The notes: a model not told the origin generated them from the letters alone. A DNA stretch of 64,000 bases from CAWCAL01 sp963695075 (GCA_963695075.1 CAVOFR010000007.1:124001-188000), one strand, 5' to 3'. Positions 9,076 to 18,863 are shown, counted from the first letter of the stretch. Translations and numbers: made by a program.

Positions 9076-11414
9076 TCGATGTTCGGTCGGTGTGTGAGGT
9101 TCCGCCGCTCGATGGTGGCGGCGTCGATGGTCTCGTCGTCGAATAGCAGGGGGCGAAGTCGCTTGGCCGCGAAGTCGTCGAGCTGGTCGGCGTGATGCTC
9201 CGATCGTGCATCTCCGCTCTGGCCGTAGACCAACAGGCCCTTCGCTTCGGGCCCGTCGTCGCCGAAGCCGGCGACCATCAGGAAGCTCACGCCGTACAGC
9301 ACCGGGTAGCCGCCCACGTGCAATCCGGTGCGCAGGTCGCGACCGGCCGCCGGCTCGTACGTGTACTCCGGCGGTTCGAGGTCATCGCGGTCGAGGCCAC
9401 CGAACGCCATCACCACGTTGGTCACGCCCTCGACCTCACCTCCTCCGTGCAGTCCGAACCGGCGACCGGAGCGTTCGACGAACTGCACATCACCCAGCCG
9501 ACAGTCGGGAGCGAGTCCGGCGGCGTCGAGCGCCAGCACCGCCTGGCCCAGGGCGATCGCGGCCTGATCCACCTCGCTCGGAACGGCCAGTGTGTTCGGG
9601 GTCGACAGGAAATCACTCGGATCGAAGCGCTCGGCGAACAGCGGCCCCGCATCGCGCAGCTCGGCGTCGGTGAACCCGGCCAGGAACTCCCGGAACAGGA
9701 CCGCCCCGACCGAATCGAGCTCGTAGCGGCGATCCCACCGCTCGAGCACGTCGGCCGGGAGCGTGAGGTCCACCGTCTCCCCGTCGATGTCGATCGATCC
9801 GGCCCGGCGGGCCCGCTGTATCACGTCGTCGCAGAGCTGTTCAGCCAAGAGCGAGTGGTTGCCCAGTGCCGCTTCCATGACGTCGTCCGGACCGAACCGA
9901 TCACCGTCGCCGGTGACCGGTCCGGTTCCCGAGAGCAGCCACGCATTCGTGCGCGTACGCGGGCTGAGTGGCCGCTCGAACAACCCCGCCATCGACGAAG
10001 CCCGCCCGATCCGCTCGGTCGCGTGCGGGGCCCAATAGGGGTCGTTCGAGTTGAACACATAGTCGGTGGTCCGCAGCTCGGGCAGCCGACCGACCGCCTC
10101 CAGACCCGGAGCGGGCGCTCCCTCGACGTCGGCCCAGTCATGGGAAGCCTTGGTTCCGTCCAGCAGGGCGATCCGTTGTTCGAACATCAACGCGGCGATG
10201 ATGTCCTCGTCCAGGGACCGCTCGAAATCGGCCTCGGCTTCAGTGGTCAGGGCGGGAGTCGTGCTGGTGTCGGCATACAGGACGTTTCCATCCCGATCCG
10301 CGGCGACGGTGTTGACCCAGGGAATGCCCTGGATACGGTGGAGGGCGTCGCGTAGCCCATCGACCGACGTGGCCCGGTTCATCTCCAGGAACTGGTGCAG
10401 GAACCGATCGTTCCCCAGGTTCGCGTCGCGCAATGCGAACACGTTGTCACTCGACCAGCCGAGGAACGGCAGATCCACGATCGGACCGTGATGGGACTCG
10501 TAACGCGTGAAGGTCTCGGTCTCGATTGACCCATCGGCGCCCAGGGTCTCCACTTCGTGCTCGGTGGCATGGAGCTCCCTCGACTCCTTCTCGTATCGAT
10601 ACGTCGTCGGTCCGTCGAGCGTCAGCTTGTAGATACAGAATCGATGGCCGCGCGAGAAGGTGTGCGACCAGGCGACGCCCTCGTTGAATCCGAGTTGGAT
10701 CCCGGGTGTACCCACGAGCGAGACGCCGTAGACATCGAACTCTCCGGGAACGGTGAGATGGGATTCCCAGAAACGGGCCTCGCCGTACCAGGGGAAGTGG
10801 GGATTGGCCATGACCATGCCGCGGCCGTTGAGGGTGCGATCACGGCCGAGGGCCCACGCGTTCGATGCGAGACCCGGATCGATGGAGAACGGGTCGCCGA
10901 CGGCGGTGCCCGCCGCTTCTCCCGGCGGGGCGGCCGAGCCGATGTACCGCGCGAAGTTCCGACCCGAGGCGACCACGCTCATGTCGTTGTAGACGGTGAA
11001 GAGATCGACCGGCGTGACCGGTCGAATCCAACCTGCGCCGCGGCACCACTCGGGCAGATCATCGGTGCCGTGCTCGGCCAGCCAGGTGTTGATTCCGGCG
11101 GCGTAGCCGGCGACGGCGTCGAGCACGGGCTCCGGCTGGGTCTCGACCATCGCCTCTGCCCGCCGGCGCAGTCCCATGACCGAGTAGCCGATGTCGCTGT
11201 GCACATGTCCGTCGTCTCGGCCGCGGCCGTGCCACCGGGCGCGCTCACCACTGGCCTTCACCAGCTGGTCGGCGATGGTGGGCAGGTGATCGCGAGCACA
11301 CGCCCACCCCTGACCGAACGTGACCGATCCCAGGTCTGCACCACGGATGTGAGGGACACCGCGGGTCGTCCAGCGAACCTCGGCCTCGTACGAATGATCT
11401 CCGATGGCGCTCAC
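9072..11414 (-). CDS. Penicillin acylase family N-terminal nucleophile hydrolase
   Basis: A 780-residue member of the penicillin G acylase/acyl-homoserine-lactone acylase family. These are made as one chain and cut before a serine that becomes the nucleophile of the beta subunit. The cut site is seen as GLASNAWALG, with S184 as nucleophile. The N-terminal part carries the usual alpha-subunit pattern (TTRGVPHIRG, then GQGWACARDHL). Unlike most characterised members it has no signal peptide, so the enzyme may work in the cytoplasm. The start is GTG 11414. It lies between an Eis-like acetyltransferase and an MFS transporter, suggesting modification and export of an amide-bearing molecule; substrate unproven. 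Confidence 0.9.
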   Translation of the reverse strand: MSAIGDHSYEAEVRWTTRGVPHIRGADLGSVTFGQGWACARDHLPTIADQLVKASGERARWHGRGRDDGHVHSDIGYSVMGLRRRAEAMVETQPEPVLDAVAGYAAGINTWLAEHGTDDLPEWCRGAGWIRPVTPVDLFTVYNDMSVVASGRNFARYIGSAAPPGEAAGTAVGDPFSIDPGLASNAWALGRDRTLNGRGMVMANPHFPWYGEARFWESHLTVPGEFDVYGVSLVGTPGIQLGFNEGVAWSHTFSRGHRFCIYKLTLDGPTTYRYEKESRELHATEHEVETLGADGSIETETFTRYESHHGPIVDLPFLGWSSDNVFALRDANLGNDRFLHQFLEMNRATSVDGLRDALHRIQGIPWVNTVAADRDGNVLYADTSTTPALTTEAEADFERSLDEDIIAALMFEQRIALLDGTKASHDWADVEGAPAPGLEAVGRLPELRTTDYVFNSNDPYWAPHATERIGRASSMAGLFERPLSPRTRTNAWLLSGTGPVTGDGDRFGPDDVMEAALGNHSLLAEQLCDDVIQRARRAGSIDIDGETVDLTLPADVLERWDRRYELDSVGAVLFREFLAGFTDAELRDAGPLFAERFDPSDFLSTPNTLAVPSEVDQAAIALGQAVLALDAAGLAPDCRLGDVQFVERSGRRFGLHGGGEVEGVTNVVMAFGGLDRDDLEPPEYTYEPAAGRDLRTGLHVGGYPVLYGVSFLMVAGFGDDGPEAKGLLVYGQSGDARSEHHADQLDDFAAKRLRPLLFDDETIDAATIERRNLTHRPNIE

Positions 11415-11435
11415 GCCGTGTCTCCTCGCATCGCG

Positions 11436-12650
11436 TCAGAACTTCGTGATACACCACGGCGGCCGAGCCGTCCCCAACAACACGTCGGCGCTCGCCACGG
11501 CCTCGCGATCGCCGGCGAGCGTGCCCGCCCGCCACATCGCTTCGGCGGAGCTCCCCCCGAGGCAGATCTCGCCCAGACCGGCCGCCGTCATGCTGATCTG
11601 CGGATCGTCTCCCGAGCGCCGGGCCTCCGCCGTTCCGGCTTCGACCTCGAGCTCCCAGCTGCCGTGCACCGCCGGGTCGGCGGGGTCGTCGATGCCGATC
11701 ACCAGACGGCCGTCGACCCGATAGGAGCGCGATCCCATGAGCCCGGCCACGTCGAGTGGCCGCAGCCACAGGAAGTCCTGTCGACGGGTGGTCTCCAGCG
11801 CCCGCCTGTCGGCCAGCCACCGAGCGACGGCCGGATCCACCGGTCCCCAGAGGTACTCGACGCGGCCGACGGGATCGATCTCGAGACAGAACTGCCACAG
11901 CGCGGCCTCGACGACCGGGTCGGACGCCACCAACTCGACGATGGTCGCTGTGACCGGATCAGCGGCGTCGTGGCTGGACGGGGTGATCCGGTAGAGGACG
12001 TAGCCGTCGTCGACACCCGCCGAGCCGCGGTGGACCACGACGAAGAGATCGCCACCACCCATCCAGCTCTCCTTGCGATCCAGGATGGCCTCGAACCAAG
12101 AACCCGGGCGGCTCAGGGATCCCGCCCGGGCCGCCATGGCACCCGGGTAGATGGCCGCCAAGGTGGCGGCCGCGTCGTCCTGCAGGATGAAGCGGAGCGA
12201 TCCACCCGTGTCGGGCCGCTCCCGGAACTGTGATCGGGACCGGTCGACGCGCCATCCGACGGTGTCGCTCGCCCAGCCGTACCCGAACCGCCCGTAGATG
12301 GTGGCCTGCGCGGCCATCAGCACAGACGCCGCCTCGCCGCGCTCCCGACAGTCGGCGAGATGGGCACCGACCAGTCCGCTCATCGCGCCGAGGCGCTGGT
12401 GCGTCGCCTGCACCGCCACACTGGTGAGCCCACCGACCTCGACCCGCCCGCCTCCCGGCACGTTCATCTCGAAGTCGTACGACGAGCACCCGCCCACCAT
12501 CTCGCCGTCGACGACGGCGGCGAAGGAACGGGAGTGATCGGGCTCGGGGTCGGGATGCTCTTCCACCCGGACATCGAGGAACCCGCGGCTGATCGGGAGG
12601 TCGAGCGCCGCGACCTCGTCGCCACTGATACCCCGGATCTCGATACTCAT
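11436..12650 (-). CDS. Eis-like GNAT N-acetyltransferase
   Basis: A 404-residue protein with the layout of the Eis family: an N-terminal GNAT domain (MVGGCSSYDFEMNVPGGG, then VAVQATHQRLGAMSGL for acetyl-CoA binding), a second GNAT-like domain, and a C-terminal SCP2-like domain ending at the carboxyl group. Mycobacterial Eis acetylates aminoglycosides and protein lysines; homologues have varied amine substrates. The frame ends 21 bases before the acylase start, so it heads an operon with the acylase and the MFS gene. The ATG at 12650 was chosen as the first in frame. Substrate not predictable. Confidence 0.85.
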   Translation of the reverse strand: MSIEIRGISGDEVAALDLPISRGFLDVRVEEHPDPEPDHSRSFAAVVDGEMVGGCSSYDFEMNVPGGGRVEVGGLTSVAVQATHQRLGAMSGLVGAHLADCRERGEAASVLMAAQATIYGRFGYGWASDTVGWRVDRSRSQFRERPDTGGSLRFILQDDAAATLAAIYPGAMAARAGSLSRPGSWFEAILDRKESWMGGGDLFVVVHRGSAGVDDGYVLYRITPSSHDAADPVTATIVELVASDPVVEAALWQFCLEIDPVGRVEYLWGPVDPAVARWLADRRALETTRRQDFLWLRPLDVAGLMGSRSYRVDGRLVIGIDDPADPAVHGSWELEVEAGTAEARRSGDDPQISMTAAGLGEICLGGSSAEAMWRAGTLAGDREAVASADVLLGTARPPWCITKF

Positions 12651-12680
12651 CCGTGAGACTCTAGGGAACCGGTATGACTC

Positions 12681-13214
12681 TCACCGGGGAGAATCGGCCA
12701 CCTCGAACTCGAACCGACCGGAATCCGTGTCGAGGATCGTGATCGTAGTGTCGTAGACGTCGCCGTTGACGGGGTCGGTCAGTGCACAGACGAACTCATC
12801 TGCATCGTCCAACACCACGGGTTCGCTGCCACAGTCGAAGCTCTCCGCACCGAGCGGCTGACCGACCGAAGCCTCGAGCTCGGCCACGGCGCTCTCCTCG
12901 AGCAGTGCGACATCGTTCTCGGAGAGGAGGTTGAGCGACTCGACGCTGACGGTGTCGTCCTCGGCGATCGTCGCCTCCCATCGGACCAGGCCGAGATCGC
13001 TGTCCGACGTACAAGCGAAGGTCGCGCCGACATCTTCGTCGGGCGGCTCGGCGCACTCGGCCGTCACCTCGGCCAGACCCAGATCGTCCGCCAGCTCACC
13101 TTCGATGAGGTCTTCGGCCACGCTCGTCGGCGTATCGCCGACGCTGGCCGAGAACGAGCAGGCACCGAGGACCAGGACCGATGCGAGTGACGAGAAGCGG
13201 AGTACACGGTGCAT
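12681..13214 (-). CDS. Secreted lipoprotein with two DUF4333-like repeats
   Basis: A 177-residue protein from ATG 13214, with a signal peptide ending VLVLGACSFS, so a lipoprotein is likely (C19). The mature part is acidic and holds two related units: one around AECAEPPDEDVGATFACT followed by ATIAEDD, the other around SFDCGSEPVVLDDADEFVC followed by TITILD. Each has a pair of cysteines and the pattern of the actinobacterial DUF4333 domain, for which no function is known. It stands between the Eis-like gene and the PIG-L gene on the same strand. Confidence 0.75.
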   Translation of the reverse strand: MHRVLRFSSLASVLVLGACSFSASVGDTPTSVAEDLIEGELADDLGLAEVTAECAEPPDEDVGATFACTSDSDLGLVRWEATIAEDDTVSVESLNLLSENDVALLEESAVAELEASVGQPLGAESFDCGSEPVVLDDADEFVCALTDPVNGDVYDTTITILDTDSGRFEFEVADSPR

Positions 13215-13264
13215 GCGCGCAGCTTCGCACACGCCGGTGATCGCCAGGTGCACTATGGGCGGTC

Positions 13265-14026
13265 TCAAGGCTCCCGCAGACGATCGAGGGGCCCCGGGGG
13301 GCCGACCCGGCAGTACCACTCCAAGCCGTACACCGCCGAGAACGAGGCTCCGGGCAATTGCAGCGTCCGAGATGTCTCGGGGATCTGGCTGCCGTGAGCG
13401 GCCATGGCGGACCGCTTCCGTTCGAGCATCGATCCGACATCGATCGACACGTCGATCTCGACGGTGGCCGAGCCCAGGCTGGTGGCCGCCAGCCCCAGGG
13501 TCTCGGGCCGATGGGGCAGCGCAGCTTCCACCACCAGATGGGTCTCCACGAAATGCAGGTACTCGCGATCGACGGTGCACTCATAGACCGTCTCGACCGA
13601 CAGGAACCGAGCCGCGGCGTGGCCGACGCGGTGCACCTGGACGTGATCGGGGTGCTCGTAGATCCCGCCCTCGTCGTAGACGACCAAGCTGCACCGACCG
13701 ACGTCACCGAGCAGCTCACTCAGCTCGCGGGCCGCGCCGTCCACGGGGACCGACGCGAACCCGCCGATGGCCGAACCCTCCATACCCGAATCGGTGTAGC
13801 CCAGGAACCGGACGTCGTCGACGCCCAGCTCACGCGCGGCGGCGACGGCCTCTGACCGCCGCATCTCGCCGAGATCACCGTCCGAGCCGGCCCCGCTCTC
13901 GCCCGATGTCGCCAGGACCAACACGACCTCGGCGCCCTCAGCCGCGAGCCGCGCCATCGACCCACCGGTGAAGATGGCCTCGTCGTCGGGATGGGCGTGG
14001 AAGAAGACGACGGTGTCTCTCGTCAT
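13265..14026 (-). CDS. PIG-L family deacetylase (LmbE-like)
   Basis: A 253-residue zinc-dependent N-acetylglucosaminyl deacetylase-type protein. The zinc motif AHPDDE is at residues 11-16, and the third ligand is in EHPDHVQV near residue 130. The family includes MshB and Mca of mycothiol metabolism as well as enzymes for glycolipids and antibiotics. The start is ATG 14026 because the AHPDDE motif normally lies within the first 15 residues. It sits 22 bases downstream of a crotonase gene on the same strand. Whether it acts on mycothiol conjugates cannot be told from sequence alone. Confidence 0.88.
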   Translation of the reverse strand: MTRDTVVFFHAHPDDEAIFTGGSMARLAAEGAEVVLVLATSGESGAGSDGDLGEMRRSEAVAAARELGVDDVRFLGYTDSGMEGSAIGGFASVPVDGAARELSELLGDVGRCSLVVYDEGGIYEHPDHVQVHRVGHAAARFLSVETVYECTVDREYLHFVETHLVVEAALPHRPETLGLAATSLGSATVEIDVSIDVGSMLERKRSAMAAHGSQIPETSRTLQLPGASFSAVYGLEWYCRVGPPGPLDRLREP

Positions 14027-14048
14027 GCCGCGACTCCGTACCCGGCCG

Positions 14049-14858
14049 CTATTCCGATGTCGGGCCCCGGAAGTGAGGGTCCCGACGCTCCCTGTGGCTG
14101 GCCAGCCCCTCGGCCGCGTCCGGCCCACCGAAACCCAGGAACTCGTAGGCCAACGACGCGTCGAAGGCGGGCTCGAACAGGCGGTACGCATGGTTCAACG
14201 TGTGCTTCGTCCAGCGGATGGCCTGCTGGGCCCCACCGGCCAGCTCGCGGGCGATCGTCATGGCCTCGTCCAGCACCTGGTCGTCGTCGACGCACAACGA
14301 GACCAGGCCGATGCGCTCGGCCTCCTCGCCCGACAGGTCGCGACAGGTCAGCAGGTAGTACTTCGCCTTGGCCATGCCGCACAGCAGCGGCCAGCAGATC
14401 GCGGCGTGGTCGCCGGCGGCGACCCCCAGCCGGGTATGACCGTCGATGATCCGGGTGGTGCGGCCCACGACCGACACGTCGGCCAGCAGTCCCGCCACGA
14501 GGCCCGCACCGACCGCCGGACCCCAGATCGCGGACACGATCGGCTTGGAACAGTCGATGAGGTTGAGCACCAGGTCGCGGGCCTCACGCAGGACGCGGAG
14601 GCGGGTCGCGTAGTCGGAGGTGATGTCGTCGAGCAGTTCGAAGCTGCCGCCGGCCGAGAAGGCCTTGCCGGCGCCGGCCAGCACCACCACACGCACGTCG
14701 GGGTCGCGATCGATCGTCAGCCACACATCCGCCAGCTCACGGTGCATCGCCGCGTCGACCGAGTTGAGGCCCGGCCCCTCCATCGTCAGCTGGAGGATCC
14801 CCTGCTCGGAAGCGTCGAAGGTGAGGCCGGGGAACGCCTCGCGGTAGCGGTCTGTCAT
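14049..14858 (-). CDS. Enoyl-CoA hydratase/isomerase family protein
   Basis: A 269-residue crotonase-fold protein. The oxyanion-hole segments AGAGKAFSAGGSFE and GPAVGAGLVAG are clear. The usual glutamate pair of enoyl-CoA hydratases is not obvious: where most have an E in the GxPExxLG segment, this reads DGHTRLGVAAGD. It could therefore be an isomerase, a thioesterase or a decarboxylase rather than a hydratase. The ATG at 14858 lies 15 bases after the stop of the CysK2-like gene, so they are probably one transcript with the PIG-L gene. Confidence 0.85.
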   Translation of the reverse strand: MTDRYREAFPGLTFDASEQGILQLTMEGPGLNSVDAAMHRELADVWLTIDRDPDVRVVVLAGAGKAFSAGGSFELLDDITSDYATRLRVLREARDLVLNLIDCSKPIVSAIWGPAVGAGLVAGLLADVSVVGRTTRIIDGHTRLGVAAGDHAAICWPLLCGMAKAKYYLLTCRDLSGEEAERIGLVSLCVDDDQVLDEAMTIARELAGGAQQAIRWTKHTLNHAYRLFEPAFDASLAYEFLGFGGPDAAEGLASHRERRDPHFRGPTSE

Positions 14859-14873
14859 GGGGTCTCCTCGTCG

Positions 14874-15956
14874 TCAGTCGGGGTCGAGCCGGCCGGTCGT
14901 CTCGAATGTCCTCATCCGGGCGAGGGAAGGCTCCGGATCAAGGCCCTGGGCCGACAGCCAGTACTCGTCGTAGTACGTGTCGGCATACCGGTCACCCGGG
15001 TCGCAGATGAGCGACACGATGCTGCCCGTATCGCCCCGGGCGCGCATCTCCGACGCGAGGACGGCCACGCCCCACATGTTGGTGCCGGTCGAGGCGCCGA
15101 ACCGGCGATGCATCACCTGCTCGAGCCACTGCATCGCACCGATCGAAGCGGCATCGGGTACCCGGAGGACCCGATCGATCACGGTGGGGACGAAGGACGG
15201 CTCGACCCGCTGCCGGCCGATTCCCTCGATCCGTGAGGCCGTCTCCGAGGTCACCGTCACGTCGCGGTCGCGGTGGTAGTCGGCGAAGACGCTCCGCTCG
15301 GGATCCACCACCGCGATCCTCGTGTCGCAGAGCTCGGGGTGGTACCGCACGTACCGACCGAGCGTGGCCGAGGTCCCGCCGGTGCCGGCGCCCACGACGA
15401 TCCAGGACGGATACGGATGGCGTTCGTGGATCATCTGGGCGCACAGCGACTCCGCGATGTTGTTGTTGCCGCGCCAGTCCGTCACGCGCTCGGCATTCGC
15501 GAATTGATCGAGGTAGTGGCCACCCAGATCCTCGGCCAACCGCTCAGCCGATGAATAGAGCTCGAGCGGCTCCACCGTGTGCACCTCGCCACCCATGAAC
15601 TCGATCTGGCGCAGCTTCTCGGTGGCGGTCGAAAGCGGAACAACCGCGATGAACCGCAAACCGAGCATGCGGGCGAAGTACGCCTCTGAGATCGCGGTGG
15701 AACCGGAGGACGCCTCGATGACCGGCGTAGCGGGCCCGATCTGTCCGTTGCACAGGCCGAAGAGGAACAGCGAGCGGGCGAGCCGGTGCTTGAGGCTTCC
15801 CGATGGCAGCGTCGATTCGTCCTTTAGGTACAGATCGACATCGGCGAGGCCCGGCACGGCCACGGGGACGAGGTGCGTGTCCGATGTGCGGGCCGTGTCC
15901 GCCTGCAGCAGTCGGATCGCCGAGGCCACCCAACGACGATCGATCGGTGAGGTCAC
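14874..15956 (-). CDS. PLP-dependent cysteine synthase-like enzyme (CysK2 type)
   Basis: A 360-residue fold-type II PLP enzyme. The Schiff-base lysine is K56 in SGSLKHR; the substrate loop is EASSGSTAISEAYFA and the phosphate-binding loop GTGGTSATLGRY. The overall form and the long C-terminus match mycobacterial CysK2 (Rv0848), which makes S-sulfocysteine from O-phosphoserine and thiosulfate, more than the 310-residue CysK/CysM. The start is ATG 15956. It is first in a likely operon with the crotonase and PIG-L genes and divergent from the sulfatase, whose released sulfate would enter the same sulfur economy; that link is speculative. Confidence 0.85.
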   Translation of the reverse strand: MTSPIDRRWVASAIRLLQADTARTSDTHLVPVAVPGLADVDLYLKDESTLPSGSLKHRLARSLFLFGLCNGQIGPATPVIEASSGSTAISEAYFARMLGLRFIAVVPLSTATEKLRQIEFMGGEVHTVEPLELYSSAERLAEDLGGHYLDQFANAERVTDWRGNNNIAESLCAQMIHERHPYPSWIVVGAGTGGTSATLGRYVRYHPELCDTRIAVVDPERSVFADYHRDRDVTVTSETASRIEGIGRQRVEPSFVPTVIDRVLRVPDAASIGAMQWLEQVMHRRFGASTGTNMWGVAVLASEMRARGDTGSIVSLICDPGDRYADTYYDEYWLSAQGLDPEPSLARMRTFETTGRLDPD

Positions 15957-16120
15957 GGCGACAGGCTACGGCAAGAGGCCGGACAGCCAGTCGGAGAGCT
16001 CCACCTCTCGGTCGGCGGCCGGGCCAGCTCCATGGTGTGAACGCGGCGGGCGGGGAGACCACCGTGGTGGCCTCGGGCATCCCCCAAACCTACCGGGCGG
16101 CAGAATGCCAGAATGCTCCG

Positions 16121-18418
16121 GTGAGTCCTCCCTCCGATCACCACATCGCCCTCTCCCTCCAGGAGTCGACGGCGCCGACCGCTCCGCCGCCCTACCGGTC
16201 CGACGCACCCAACGTCGTGGTGATCGTCCTCGACGACCTCGGCTTCGCTCAGCTCGGCTGCTACGGCTCCGACATCGAGACACCCAATCTCGATCGCCTC
16301 GCCGAGCGCGGTCTGCGGTTCACCAACTTCCACACGACGGCCGTGTGCTCACCCACGCGGGCCTGCCTGCTGACAGGCCGCAACCACCACCGGGTCGGGA
16401 TGGGCATGTTGCCCGACATGCCCATCAACTACCCGGCCTATATCGGACAGTTCCCAGCCGAAGCGGGCACCCTGCCACGAGTACTCCGATCGCATGGCTG
16501 GGCGACCTACGCCATCGGCAAATGGCACCTCGTACCACGCGATCAGCGGGCCGCCGGGCCGTATCACATGTGGCCCACCGGCGTCGGGTTCGAGCGCTAC
16601 TACGGCTTCCTGAACGGTGAGACCAACCAGTGGACGCCCAACCTCGTCCGTGATCAACACCACATCGAGCCGCCGGTCCCACCCGAAGCCGGCTACCACC
16701 TCGACGCCGATCTCGCCGACCAGGCCATCGTCCATCTGCGGGAGCTGCGCCTCACCAACCCGAACCGACCGTTCCTCCTCTGGTACGCCACGGCCGCGCC
16801 GCATGCCCCCCATCAGGCACCCGACGAATGGATCGACCGCTACCGGGGTCGGTTCGATGCCGGCTGGGACGTGTGGCGAGCCCGGACACTCGACCGCCAG
16901 CAGGAGCTCGGGGTCGTTCCCGCCGACACCGAGCTCTCCGAACGACCGGGCTGGGTTGAGGCGTGGGACGAGATCGACCCCGAACGGCAGCGGCTCTATG
17001 CGCGGATGATGGAGGTGTTCGCCGGATTCGTGAGCCATGCCGACCATCACATCGGCCGGGTCCTCGACCACATCGAATCCATCGGTGAGACCGACGACAC
17101 GATCGTGATGCTCGTGTCCGACAACGGCTGTTCGGCCGAAGGTGGCCCCCACGGCAGTTGGAACCAGCATCGCCACTACATCAGCGACGAGCCGGACGAT
17201 CTCGACAAGGAGCTCGCCCACTACGACGATCTCGGCGGCTTCCGGTCCAGCGGTCACTTTCCCTGGGGCTGGGCGCTGGCGGGGAACACACCCCTACGAC
17301 GCTGGAAGCGGTACACGTACGAGGGTGGCGTGCGCGATCCGTTGATCGTGTCGTGGCCCGCCGGGCTCGCCGGCCGGGACGGCGAGTTGCGCCGTCAGTA
17401 CTGCCACGCGGTCGACGTCATGCCCACCATTCTCGACCTCTTGGGCATCGACCCGCCCGAAGCTCTGGATCACGTCCCCCAGATGTCGCTCGACGGCGCG
17501 ACGCTTCGGGACGCCCTCGACCGCGCCGACGCCCCGGACCCACGCACGACGCAGTACTACGAGTGCTGGGGGAGCCGGGCCATGTACCACGAGGGCTGGA
17601 AGGCGGTGACCAACCACGTCAACCAGCTCACCGCAAACGAACGCGAGCTTCTCGAGGGAAGCGACGACTTCTCGGCCGACGAGTGGGCTCTGTTCGACAC
17701 CTCCACCGATTTCACCGAGTCCCGTGACCTGGCCGCGGATCATCCCGAGAAGCTGGCCGAGCTGATCGCTCTCTGGGAGCGGGAGGCGGACCGCAATCAG
17801 GTGCTCCCTCTCGACGACAGCGCGATCAACCGCTACCCCGCCCTACACCTTCCCTGGATCGAGATGCAGGCCGTCCACCATCTCGTGTCGGGGGACAAGG
17901 TCCACGAGTCGGCTGGTCCCGTCATGTGGGGTGGGTTCGCCGTCACGGTCTCGTTCGGCGACGGCCTGAGCAAGCAGGACGTACTCACCGAGAAGCCCGC
18001 TGTGATCTGCGAACAGGGCGACTGGATCAGCGGGTGGGCACTCTACGTGCGCCATGGAGTGCTCAACTGGGTGATGAACGTCGACGGCGACATCCACCGG
18101 GTCTCCGGTCTCGTCGGACCGGGCGTCAAACTGGCCCGCGTGTCGGCGACGCCCGCCGGTCAGGGTGCTTTCGATCTGGCGCTGCACGCCGACGGCGCCG
18201 CGATCGGGGCATCCCATCTGCCTGCCGCTCTCCCCATGACGTGGGCACCGGACGGTGCTTTTCTCACGGTCGGGTACGGCCGCCCGTTCCCTGTCACCGA
18301 CGACTACGCCCCGCCGGCGCCTGGTCCACGATCACTCCGGTCGGTCCGGATCGACAGCGGACCGCCACCCCCGTTCGACTTCGACGCCGAGCTCGACCGC
18401 GTCATGCGCCACCAGTAA
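16121..18418 (+). CDS. Arylsulfatase (type I, formylglycine-dependent)
   Basis: A 765-residue type I sulfatase. The formylglycine signature CSPTRACLLTGR has the modified cysteine at residue 76, and the metal-binding LDDLGFAQLGCYG and NPNRPFLLWYATAAPHAPHQ segments are in place, as is the second aspartate region MLVSDNGCSAEGG. The long form with a C-terminal beta domain matches the mycobacterial AtsA/AtsD group. No signal peptide is seen, so it is probably cytoplasmic. The start GTG 16121 is chosen because no ATG lies in frame nearby. A formylglycine-generating enzyme is needed and is not in this window. Confidence 0.92.
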   Translation: MSPPSDHHIALSLQESTAPTAPPPYRSDAPNVVVIVLDDLGFAQLGCYGSDIETPNLDRLAERGLRFTNFHTTAVCSPTRACLLTGRNHHRVGMGMLPDMPINYPAYIGQFPAEAGTLPRVLRSHGWATYAIGKWHLVPRDQRAAGPYHMWPTGVGFERYYGFLNGETNQWTPNLVRDQHHIEPPVPPEAGYHLDADLADQAIVHLRELRLTNPNRPFLLWYATAAPHAPHQAPDEWIDRYRGRFDAGWDVWRARTLDRQQELGVVPADTELSERPGWVEAWDEIDPERQRLYARMMEVFAGFVSHADHHIGRVLDHIESIGETDDTIVMLVSDNGCSAEGGPHGSWNQHRHYISDEPDDLDKELAHYDDLGGFRSSGHFPWGWALAGNTPLRRWKRYTYEGGVRDPLIVSWPAGLAGRDGELRRQYCHAVDVMPTILDLLGIDPPEALDHVPQMSLDGATLRDALDRADAPDPRTTQYYECWGSRAMYHEGWKAVTNHVNQLTANERELLEGSDDFSADEWALFDTSTDFTESRDLAADHPEKLAELIALWEREADRNQVLPLDDSAINRYPALHLPWIEMQAVHHLVSGDKVHESAGPVMWGGFAVTVSFGDGLSKQDVLTEKPAVICEQGDWISGWALYVRHGVLNWVMNVDGDIHRVSGLVGPGVKLARVSATPAGQGAFDLALHADGAAIGASHLPAALPMTWAPDGAFLTVGYGRPFPVTDDYAPPAPGPRSLRSVRIDSGPPPPFDFDAELDRVMRHQ

Positions 18419-18422
18419 CGGC

Positions 18423-18863
18423 TCAGTCGATCGGCGTGAGGCGCAGAACGGGGATGACTCGTTCGGTACGCTCCTGGTACTCGTCGTACTTGGGGTATAT
18501 CGACACCGCCAGCGACCAGAGTTGCTCCCGCTCGTCGCCTTCGGCCACGCGCGCCCGATAGGAACGCTTGACCGCCCGGTCCTGAAGGGTGACCTGACCG
18601 GGTTGAGCGGTCATGTTGAAATACCAAGCCGGGTGTCTGGGGGCGCCGCCCATCGAGGCAACCACGACGTAGTCCTCGCTGGCGGGGATCGGGACACGGA
18701 TCACCGGACTGAACCTGATCTCACCCGACTTCGCACCGAGTGTGGTCAGGATCACGCACGGCACCCCGTTGAAGATCGCGCCCTCCTCGCCATCGGTATC
18801 CAGATACGACTGGACGTGATTGGCCACGTACTGGCGAAACGCATCGGGTTCCATATCGGTCAT
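18423..18863 (-). CDS. Deazaflavin-dependent nitroreductase family protein
   Basis: A 146-residue protein of the F420-dependent Ddn/DUF385 family, a split beta-barrel that binds the deazaflavin cofactor F420 and reduces quinones or nitro compounds. Typical features are VILTTLGAKSGEIRFSPVIR near residues 38-57 and the APRHPAWYFNMTAQP segment near residue 75. It ends four bases from the sulfatase stop on the opposite strand, and lies just downstream of the MBL hydrolase. Presence of this family implies that the host makes F420, as most actinobacteria do. Substrate unknown. Confidence 0.88.
   Translation of the reverse strand: MTDMEPDAFRQYVANHVQSYLDTDGEEGAIFNGVPCVILTTLGAKSGEIRFSPVIRVPIPASEDYVVVASMGGAPRHPAWYFNMTAQPGQVTLQDRAVKRSYRARVAEGDEREQLWSLAVSIYPKYDEYQERTERVIPVLRLTPID

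Noticed and set aside
13265..15956. PIG-L, crotonase and CysK2-like genes as a mycothiol pathway
   Set aside because: Gene order is suggestive but no mycothiol-specific enzyme can be named from these sequences.
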